DNA from: DATBAX01 sp963723765
GTDB lineage: Bacteria > Acidobacteriota > Terriglobia > Terriglobales > Acidobacteriaceae
Direction of reading: 5' to 3'
Assembly: GCA_963723765.1 (NCBI GenBank)
Contig: CAVRSD010000001.1
Coordinates: forward strand, 124,001-188,000
DNA length: 64,000 nucleotides
Part shown: piece after piece, positions 55,106-61,879 of the stretch
Layout: each line of letters starts with the position of its first letter
How positions within the stretch are numbered: the stretch's first letter is position 1
Notes under the pieces: model-generated
What the model saw: the letters and a program-made list of their open reading frames with translations, nothing else
Databases searched by the model: none
What the model was told of the DNA's origin: nothing
Position numbers and translations under genes: made by a program

Positions 55106-56251
55106 CTAATTCTTGAGAGCTGCCCAATCTCTTAGGAAACTTGCAATTCCATCGTCAACCATCTTGCTACGATCCGCAGCTGGCCAAGCAGAGTTCCATA
55201 CCAAATAACCGCCGGGCAATGTGAGCGTTTTCTGCTGGAACGCGACCGCATTTAGAACCGTCACTTGCCACGCGCGGGATTCGAACTCGTAAGCATTCGC
55301 GTCACTCTTTGGGGACTGCGGGTCGCGCACGTCAGCGATGTGTGTTCCTATATGAGCTATAGCGCGGCTGAGCGCCTCACCCTTGAGCCTATCCATATCG
55401 AACGTGCAATTAAATAGCAAGCCGTCTGGTGAATTCTTGTCGCCTTTAGGGCCATCAATTTTCGCCACTTCGTTGGCTGTGCCGAAGCCAACATCCACCC
55501 CGTTGTCCTCTCCTTCCTTGCCGTAAGCCGCAGCGGCTCTTTCCACCTGTTTGCTTGCCTGGCTGTCAGCCCCAAATGCGCGAGCGGCTTGATGAGCCGC
55601 GGCAACCGGGTCTCCAGCTCCGGATTCACGAGACAAATCATCCTTGGTTGCGGAACTGGTTTTTGAATAATCGATCTCATGAGCGGTGACATCCGAAACC
55701 GATTGCAAAACCAGACGTGCTCGGTAGAGATTGAGATTTCCATAGCCGTTCGCACTGACAAACTTACCGGAACTGTCCCGAATAATTCCCGCGTCCTTAA
55801 CGCCATCGAGTCTACCCACGACGGTTGCCGTGGCTGTATAGCGGATACAGCCCAGGCACATGCCGCCAGCCTTGTAGGGCGTGGAGAGCAGTGAGTCAAA
55901 CTGCTTGAAATCTTTATTCTTGTCGAGTTTGACGGGAGGTCTGCTCACACTGGGAACAGGAGCGTCATTGTTCCGGGCAAGTTGCATTTGCACGATTGCT
56001 GCCGGGCCGGCTTTGCCTTTTGTGCCCTCCGGATACACAAGCCAAATCCCGTTGATGGGTTGATTGCATGTTGCGTCCTTCATGGCAAACTCATCGAAGC
56101 CTGCAGCGACCCCGCCCTTCACGCGAACAATCTTCCCATCGAAGGATTGTGGATTGGCCAGAATCTCGCAGATAGAAGCATCGATGATCTGTGCGGCGAG
56201 AGTACTCGTTAGTACAAAGCAGAAAACGAAAAGAGCTAGAACGTGTTTCAT
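55106..56251 (-). CDS. Secreted hypothetical protein
   Basis: About 381 residues from ATG 56251 (AGAGGTGA upstream), with signal peptide (HVLALFVFCFVLTSTLAAQ). The N-terminal CEILANPQSFDGKIVRVKGG motif looks like the small beta domain seen in several exported acidobacterial proteins. A CxxC (GGMCLGCIRYTATATVVGR) and a later AAAYGKEGEDNGVDVGF stretch are notable. A conserved-looking end (LPGGYLVWNSAWPAADRSKM) follows. I do not recognise a known family. Confidence 0.65.
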   Translation of the reverse strand: MKHVLALFVFCFVLTSTLAAQIIDASICEILANPQSFDGKIVRVKGGVAAGFDEFAMKDATCNQPINGIWLVYPEGTKGKAGPAAIVQMQLARNNDAPVPSVSRPPVKLDKNKDFKQFDSLLSTPYKAGGMCLGCIRYTATATVVGRLDGVKDAGIIRDSSGKFVSANGYGNLNLYRARLVLQSVSDVTAHEIDYSKTSSATKDDLSRESGAGDPVAAAHQAARAFGADSQASKQVERAAAAYGKEGEDNGVDVGFGTANEVAKIDGPKGDKNSPDGLLFNCTFDMDRLKGEALSRAIAHIGTHIADVRDPQSPKSDANAYEFESRAWQVTVLNAVAFQQKTLTLPGGYLVWNSAWPAADRSKMVDDGIASFLRDWAALKN

Positions 56252-56381
56252 CCCGTCACCTCTGACATCGGGACGCATACTACCCTATTGATGTTGAGCA
56301 AACAACCCGGAACTCCTAGATCCAATCGGGATGGACGGCACTAAACGCGGACGGGCTACGGGAAGGCCTCTGTCCGGAGGT

Positions 56382-56426
56382 GGGACTGGCCCACTCAAGC
56401 CAAAAGCGGGCTTGAATGGTCCACCC
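56382..56426. repeat. Hairpin repeat, CAAGCC type, copy 2
   Basis: GGCCCACTCAAGCC-AAAAGC-GGGCTTGAATGGTCC: the same arms as at 41168 with changes in the outer part (GGTCC instead of GGGCC). It lies between two minus-strand hypothetical genes. Confidence 0.78.
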
Positions 56427-56449
56427 GGCCGCCGTCGCATAAAGGCATG

Positions 56450-56728
56450 TCATGGCGTATTTGAGTTGTGCGTTTGCGGTGGCCAAAAAGTTCCGTAGGT
56501 GGCAAAGAGCAAAGCGATAATGAATGCCCCAGTCAAGCCCATCTTGTGGTACCCAAGCGTCCAAACATCAACGTAATTAATAACGAAATTCAGTAGCACG
56601 CCCAGAAAGAACAAAAAGACAAAGCGGCACACCTTGTTTGGCATGCTCGGCACGCTTTTGCTGAGGACGAAGACTACTCCCACTAAAACCGCGCCACGAG
56701 CTACAACATAAACGAAGATGGATAGCAT
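56450..56728 (-). CDS. Small hypothetical membrane protein
   Basis: 92 residues with three hydrophobic segments (FVYVVARGAVLVGVVFVL, FVFLFFLGVLLNFVINYV, GAFIIALLFATYGTFW). AGGA lies close before ATG 56728. No family was recognised; it could be a small inner-membrane protein of the strain-variable type. It is flanked on both sides by hairpin repeats. Confidence 0.5.
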   Translation of the reverse strand: MLSIFVYVVARGAVLVGVVFVLSKSVPSMPNKVCRFVFLFFLGVLLNFVINYVDVWTLGYHKMGLTGAFIIALLFATYGTFWPPQTHNSNTP

Positions 56729-56801
56729 AGTTCCTGGTGCTAACAGTAGATTGTAGGGGGTTTCGCGTCTAGGTTACTTTCGCTCATACAGATAGACGGA
56801 C

Positions 56802-56849
56802 GGGTGGCCCATTCTAAATTTCGCGTTCTTTGCGAAATTTAGAGTGGGA
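56802..56849. repeat. Hairpin repeat, AT-rich type, copy 2
   Basis: Head GGGTGGCCCATTCT and arms as at 54727; the right arm has one change (AGAGTGGG for AGAATGGG), which still pairs as G-T. It lies 23 bp before a CAAGCC-type copy. Confidence 0.87.
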
Positions 56850-56871
56850 ATGTTGGAGGCTGATCCGAAAT

Positions 56872-56909
56872 TGCCCCACTCAAGCCAAAATCGGGCTTGA
56901 ATGGGCCAC
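56872..56909. repeat. Hairpin repeat, CAAGCC type, copy 3
   Basis: GCCCCACTCAAGCC-AAAATC-GGGCTTGAATGGGCC, ending exactly at the stop codon of rel. With the copy at 56802 it makes a tandem of two different hairpin types in 110 bp. Confidence 0.8.
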
Positions 56910-59113
56910 TATATTTTTTGTAATCTCTGCACATCATGCACGCCGGGGATTTTTCGTACGCCCTGGATGATGCTTTCCAGGTGCTTGAGGTCGGCGATGT
57001 CGAGGACGACGTCTACGTTGGCCTGGCCGTTGGAGGTGCGGGCTTCGATGTTGCGGATGTTGGTTTTGGAGTCGCTGATGACGGCGGTGATTTGTTTCAG
57101 CATGCCGAAGCGGTCGTCGCACATGACGGTGAGTTTTACGGGATAGGCGCTGGGGGTTTCCTCGTCGCGTCCCCAGTCCACGTCGATGCGGCGCTCGGGC
57201 TCGTACATCAGGTTGATGACGTTCGAACAATTTACCGAGTGGACGGCGACGCCTTTGCCGCGCGTCACGTATCCGACGACCGACTCGCCACGAATGGGAT
57301 TACAACAGCGGGCGCGGTAGACGAGAAGATCGCCCTCGCCCTTGACGCGAATGGCGTTGGTGTTGTCGCCGAACACGCGGCGCACGACGCTCGAAAAGCT
57401 GCCTGATTTTGCGGCGTCGGCATCGGGCAGCGGCTCGGCGGCGCTGGGAGCCAGTTTCGCGAGCACCTGGCGCGCGGAAAATTTTCCGTAGCCGATTCCG
57501 GCCATGAGATCGTCGGTCTGGCCGAGGCCGTAGTCGGAGGCAATTTTCTTCAACTCGTCATCTTTAAGTTCTTTGAGCGCGACGCGATATTTTTTCGCTT
57601 CTTTCTCAATCAGCTTGCGGCCGATTTCAATGGCGCGTTCGCGCTGGTGAAGATTGAGCCAGTGCTTGATCTTGTTGCGCGAACGCGAGGACTTCACCAC
57701 CGACAGCCAGTCGCGGCTCGGCTTGTGTCCCGCCTGGGTGAGGATTTCGACGATGTCGCCGCTGTGCAGCTTGTGGCGCAGCGGGACCATGCGTCCGTTC
57801 ACTTTGGCGCCCACGCAACTGTGTCCAACTTCGGTGTGGACGGTGTAAGCAAAATCAATGGGCGTGGAATCGCGCGGCAGGACCACGACTTTTCCCTTGG
57901 GGGTGAAGGTGTAAACCTCTTCCGGATAGAGATCGATTTTCAGGGTGGAGAGAAATTCGTTGGGATCGGAAACGTCGCGCTGCCACTCGACCACCTGCCG
58001 CAGCCAGGCCAAGCGCTGCTCGTCCTGGGCCGAGACCGGGCCGTCTTTGTATTTCCAGTGGGCGGCGATGCCTTCTTCCGCCATGCGGTGCATTTCTTCG
58101 GTGCGTATCTGGATTTCAAACGACGTGCCTTCGTCGTTGATCACCGAAGTGTGCAGCGACTGATAAAAATTCGGCCGCGGCATGGCGATGAAATCCTTGA
58201 TGCGTCCGGGAACAGGGCGCCAGGTTTGATGGACGATGCCCAGAACGCCATAGCAATCCTGCACGGAATGCGTGATCACGCGCATGGCGTAGAGGTCGTA
58301 AACCTGGTCCACGCTAATGTGCTGGCGCTGGAGCTTTTTGTGGATGCTGAAGACGCGCTTGATGCGGCTTTCCACTTTGGCGGTGATCCCAGCTTCTTTG
58401 AGTTTGTCCCGCAGCGTGGTTTCCACGCGAGTGAGAAATTCTTCTCCCTGCTTTCGGCGTGCCTCAACGGCTGTCTGGACCTGCTCGTGCGCAATCGGAT
58501 CGAGATAGCGGAACCCCAGGTCTTCCAGCTCGCCGCGAATTTTCCCCATACCCAGGCGGTGGGCGATGGGGCCGTAGATATCTAATGTTTCTTTGGCGAT
58601 TTTTTGTTGGCGCTCTGGAGGCAGATGCTCGAGGGTCCGCATATTGTGCAGGCGGTCGGCCAGTTTGATGAGGACGACGCGAATGTCGTCGACCATGGCC
58701 AGCATCATTTTGCGCAGGTTCTCGGCTTGCGCTTCTTCGCGGGTAGCGAAATCGATTTTGCTGATTTTAGTGACGCCCTCGACGATATGCGCCACTTGTT
58801 CGCCGAATTCTTTGCGAATGTCCACGATAGTGACGGAGGTGTCTTCGACGGAATCATGAAGCAAGCCGGCTGAAATTGCGACCGGATCCATTTTCATTTC
58901 TGCCAGCACCAACGCGACCTCGAGGGGATGAATCAGGTAAGGTTCGCCCGAGGCGCGGCTCTGTCCGGCATGGTGCTTCTGGGAAAATTCGTAGGCTTTG
59001 CGGACAATTTCCAGATCGTCGCCGGGACGATTGTCCCGCATCTTTCTCAGCAAGTCACGGAACTTGGTGACGGTGAGAGTGGTGGTCGCGATCTGTTGGC
59101 GTATTGTCGCCAT
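56909..59113 (-). CDS. rel: Bifunctional (p)ppGpp synthetase/hydrolase (RelA/SpoT family)
   Basis: 734 residues, complete long RSH layout. HD hydrolase domain (YLIHPLEVALVLAEM, AGLLHDSVEDTSVTI), synthetase domain (DLYAMRVITHSVQDCYGVLG, RIKDFIAMPRPNFYQSLHTS, IQIRTEEMHRMAEEGIAAHW), TGS (about 395-455, VYTFTPKGKVVVLPRDSTPI) and C-terminal ACT (about 655-734). The RIKD motif is the RxKD of bifunctional enzymes rather than the ExDD of monofunctional RelA, and HD/ED hydrolase residues are present, so both activities are expected. It controls the stringent response. ATG 59113 has no ribosome-binding site (see promoter entry). Confidence 0.94.
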   Translation of the reverse strand: MATIRQQIATTTLTVTKFRDLLRKMRDNRPGDDLEIVRKAYEFSQKHHAGQSRASGEPYLIHPLEVALVLAEMKMDPVAISAGLLHDSVEDTSVTIVDIRKEFGEQVAHIVEGVTKISKIDFATREEAQAENLRKMMLAMVDDIRVVLIKLADRLHNMRTLEHLPPERQQKIAKETLDIYGPIAHRLGMGKIRGELEDLGFRYLDPIAHEQVQTAVEARRKQGEEFLTRVETTLRDKLKEAGITAKVESRIKRVFSIHKKLQRQHISVDQVYDLYAMRVITHSVQDCYGVLGIVHQTWRPVPGRIKDFIAMPRPNFYQSLHTSVINDEGTSFEIQIRTEEMHRMAEEGIAAHWKYKDGPVSAQDEQRLAWLRQVVEWQRDVSDPNEFLSTLKIDLYPEEVYTFTPKGKVVVLPRDSTPIDFAYTVHTEVGHSCVGAKVNGRMVPLRHKLHSGDIVEILTQAGHKPSRDWLSVVKSSRSRNKIKHWLNLHQRERAIEIGRKLIEKEAKKYRVALKELKDDELKKIASDYGLGQTDDLMAGIGYGKFSARQVLAKLAPSAAEPLPDADAAKSGSFSSVVRRVFGDNTNAIRVKGEGDLLVYRARCCNPIRGESVVGYVTRGKGVAVHSVNCSNVINLMYEPERRIDVDWGRDEETPSAYPVKLTVMCDDRFGMLKQITAVISDSKTNIRNIEARTSNGQANVDVVLDIADLKHLESIIQGVRKIPGVHDVQRLQKI

Positions 59114-59118
59114 GTTGG

Positions 59119-59179
59119 ATTATAGCCTGCGGGAAATGGGAGGGAGGAACCGTATTCCCTTGCTTTTGCAGCCATTATA
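59119..59179 (-). promoter_or_regulatory. Candidate rel promoters, one compatible with a leaderless mRNA
   Basis: Reading the minus strand, a perfect TATAAT (59119-59124) ends 5 bases before the rel ATG, and a second TATAAT (59174-59179) lies about 60 bp upstream of the start. Use of the first would place the start site at or next to the ATG, consistent with the missing Shine-Dalgarno. No good -35 accompanies either one. Evidence is motif only. Confidence 0.35.
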
Positions 59180-59252
59180 GCGTCAGTACGGCTGAAAAAA
59201 GGCTCTGGGCTGGCATTTCAGGGCAGCCAAACTTTGCTGCTAGAGTGGTGGT

Positions 59253-60161
59253 ATGGCAGCGAATGCCTCACGCCGCGTTTTGATGAGTGGAGCTTCCGGC
59301 CTGATCGGGAGCGCGCTGGTGCCGTCGCTTGAAGCGAATGGATACGAAGTCACGCGTCTGGTTCGCAAAGGCCCCTCGGCAGCCGGGGAGATTGCCTGGA
59401 ATCCCGCTCAACCTCTTGATCCAGAGTTGGTGGCCGGCTTCGATTCCGTGATTCATCTTTCCGGGGAGTCGATTCTGGGCCGTTGGACAGAAGCAAAGAA
59501 GAAACGGATTGTGGAGAGCCGGGTAGGGACGACGCTGATCTTGTCGGAGGCGTTGGTCAAAGCAGCGCAGCATCCGCGAAGTTTTCTCTGCGCTTCGGCG
59601 GTGGGATATTACGGAACGCGTGGCGACGAGATTTTGGACGAGCAAAGCTCATCGGGAAAGCAATTTGCCTCCGAGCTTGCCCGCCGATGGGAAGCGGAAA
59701 CGCAACCGGCAGCCGATGCCGGAATCAGAACGGTGCATCTGCGCTTCGGCGCCGCTCTCAGCAAAGAGGGCGGGGCGTTGGGAAAGATGCTACTGCCGTT
59801 CAGATTGGGCCTTGGCGGGAAAACGGGCGACGGCCGGCAATGGATGCCCTGGGTTGCTATCACTGATGTGGTTGGCGCGATTCTGTGGATCTTGAATCAT
59901 GAATCCTTATCGGGACCTGTGAACCTGGTATCGCCGAATCCCGTACCCAACGCGGAGTTTGCAAAAACACTGGCGGAAGTTTTGGCGCGGCCTGCGTTTT
60001 TTTCGATCCCTGCATTCGCCGTGAAATTGGCCTTTGGGGAAATGGGCGAAGAGATATTGCTGGGCAGTCAAAGAGTTGATCCCGCAAAATTGGTCGCAAG
60101 TGGGTATGTTTTCCAGCAGCCGGATCTGCGTCGGGCGTTGGAAGAGATTCTGAAGCGATAG
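59253..60161 (+). CDS. TIGR01777-type epimerase (SDR39U1 family)
   Basis: 302 residues, extended-SDR fold: nucleotide-binding VLMSGASGLIGSALVPSLEA, then VIHLSGESILGRWTEAKKKR, the YYG catalytic region in SASAVGYYGTRGD-like sequence (here CASAVGYYGTRGDEILDE), GDGRQWMPWVAITDVVGAI, and a C-terminal DUF1731 segment (LLGSQRVDPAKLVASGY). The family relates to cell-division inhibitor SulA-like annotations that are misleading; the reaction is unknown. It is divergent from rel. Confidence 0.85.
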   Translation: MAANASRRVLMSGASGLIGSALVPSLEANGYEVTRLVRKGPSAAGEIAWNPAQPLDPELVAGFDSVIHLSGESILGRWTEAKKKRIVESRVGTTLILSEALVKAAQHPRSFLCASAVGYYGTRGDEILDEQSSSGKQFASELARRWEAETQPAADAGIRTVHLRFGAALSKEGGALGKMLLPFRLGLGGKTGDGRQWMPWVAITDVVGAILWILNHESLSGPVNLVSPNPVPNAEFAKTLAEVLARPAFFSIPAFAVKLAFGEMGEEILLGSQRVDPAKLVASGYVFQQPDLRRALEEILKR

Positions 60162-60187
60162 GCCGTGTCATACCCTTCCTCACCACC

Positions 60188-60279
60188 TTGTCATTCCGAA
60201 CCGTAGCGAAGCCTAGGGAGGAACCTGCTGTCCCCAGGCGAAGAGATTCCTCTGGTCCTGCGGCCCTTCGGAATGACAA
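60188..60279. repeat. TTCCGAA variant of the dispersed GTCATCC-type repeat, palindromic
   Basis: TTGTCATTCCGAACCGTAGC at the left, TTCGGAATGACAA at the right; the two ends are a perfect 13-bp inverted pair (TTGTCATTCCGAA/TTCGGAATGACAA) around some 65 bases. It lies between the SDR gene and the 3' end of gltX. A half copy is near 45241. Confidence 0.65.
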
Positions 60280-60294
60280 GAATTACAAGGTTTA

Positions 60295-61826
60295 CTAGAC
60301 TCCTGACCTCGCCTTAGCAAACGCCTCCACACGCTCCCGAACACTCAGCACGTGCTTGGGCAGATCCAGATGGCTTCCCTCTTCAATGATCGGAATTACC
60401 TTGTCGAAATCAGGGCCAGAGTGCGATCCGGTGATCATCAACCGGATGGGATGAAACAGCTCTTTACCTTTCGCCCCAGTTTCTGCTTTCACTTCATTCA
60501 CCATTTGTTTGAATCGTTCAGGGAGTGAGCTGTCCGGCTTGTGCGGATTCGTCTTCCAGAATTTTGACGGTGAATCTTGCGACCACGGCGTCGGTATTTG
60601 GTAATGCGAGCACATCGGCGTTATCGGGATTGGCGAGTGCGGCCTTAGCATCGTATTGGAAGACTGGCTTCGGCTTTTTTTGGCAACTGATCGAGGCGGT
60701 CGACATAGGGAGCGAATAATTGCGTGAGTCGTCCGAACCAACTTGCAGCTGGCGGAGGCGTCTGAGCGAGTTCATTCGCATTCTCGAGGCTGTAATACGA
60801 GAGCGCCAATTTGTTGATGCGTTCCGGAGGAGCTTGCTTGATGTAGTGCCGGTTCAGCCAGTACAGCTTCTCCATGTCGAACACAGCAGGTGAAGGCGTG
60901 ACGCGGTCCAGAGAAAACTCCTTCACCAGTTCCTCGAGCGTGAAAAGTTCTCGCGTTCCTCCGGTCGGGGCCCATCCCAACAACGCTAAATAGTTTACTA
61001 ACGCTTCCGGCAACACACCCATCTCGCGGAAATTTGCAATCGAGGTCGCGCCGTGACGCTTGGACAGCCGCTCGCGATCCGCGCCTAGAATCGTCGAAAG
61101 ATGAGCAAACTCCGGCACCGGCCAGCCCAGCGCCTCGTACAACGCTACCTGTTTCGGAGTGTTCGAAAGATGATCGTCGCCGCGGATGACGTGGGTGATT
61201 TTCATGAGCGCGTCGTCGACCACGACCACGTAGTTGTAGACCGGCATGCCGTTCGAGCGCACGATGATGGGGTCACTGACCACTTCGTTCGAGAACTCGA
61301 CTTCTCCGTGCACGATGTCATGAAAGCGAATTGGATGCTCGGGAATGCGCAAGCGAATGGCGCATGACTCTCCTGCCAACTTTCGCCGTTGTGCTTCTTC
61401 CGGATCAAGCGCTCGGCACTTGCCCGAATAGAGCGCTTGTCCGTGTTCGGCCTCGACACGCTCGCGCTCTTTTTGCAGATCTTCTTCAGTACAGAAGCAC
61501 AAATATGCTTTGCGTTCATTGAGCAGGCGATCGGCGTGTTCGCGATAGATTTCCAGGCGGTCGGACTGACGATAAGGGGTGTAGGGGCCCCCAACGTCAG
61601 TGCCTTCGTCCCAATCGAGGCCCAGCCATTTCAGGTCGGCGATGAGCTGGTCTTCGTAGCGGGCCTGGCTGCGTTCGACATCGGTGTCCTCGATGCGAAG
61701 CACCATGGTGCCGCCCTTTTGGCGGGCGAAAAGCCAGTTGAACAGGGCGGTGCGAGCGTTCCCTACATGGAGATGCCCGGTCGGGGAGGGCGCAAAGCGC
61801 ACGCGGACAGGAGAATTTGCAGTCAC
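60295..61826 (-). CDS. gltX: Glutamyl-tRNA synthetase, two frameshifts
   Basis: Class I synthetase in three frames. 61826 to about 60665 has FAPSPTGHLHVGNARTALFN (HIGH equivalent HVGN), the family core and DRERLSKRHGATS (KMSKS equivalent). A segment to about 60530 (VFQYDAKAALANPDNADVLA, FTVKILEDESAQAG) and a last one to 60295 (ERFKQMVNEVKAETG, HPIRLMITGSHSGPDFDKVI) complete the anticodon-binding domain. The first join is in an A7 run (six A restores QLPKKPKPVFQYD); the second in CCC (CC restores LTPERFKQ). The joined length is about 510 residues. It charges tRNA-Glu; the enzyme is essential, so the shifts are probably errors. Confidence 0.88.
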
Positions 61827-61879
61827 GAAATGATGTTAACAGGAGAGCGGGAGAGGATTCATGTCGGGGAGGGGTGGCG

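Noticed and set aside
55270..55292. GGGATTCGAACTCG, similar to the T-arm complement of a tRNA
   Set aside because: It lies inside the reading frame of the secreted hypothetical protein and no cloverleaf can be drawn around it.
34930..56909. Repeated hairpins as a possible CRISPR array
   Set aside because: Copies are far apart, in both orientations, without regular spacers or cas genes.
57647..58585. Plus-strand frame (about 312 codons) opposite rel
   Set aside because: Antisense shadow of the synthetase/hydrolase domains.
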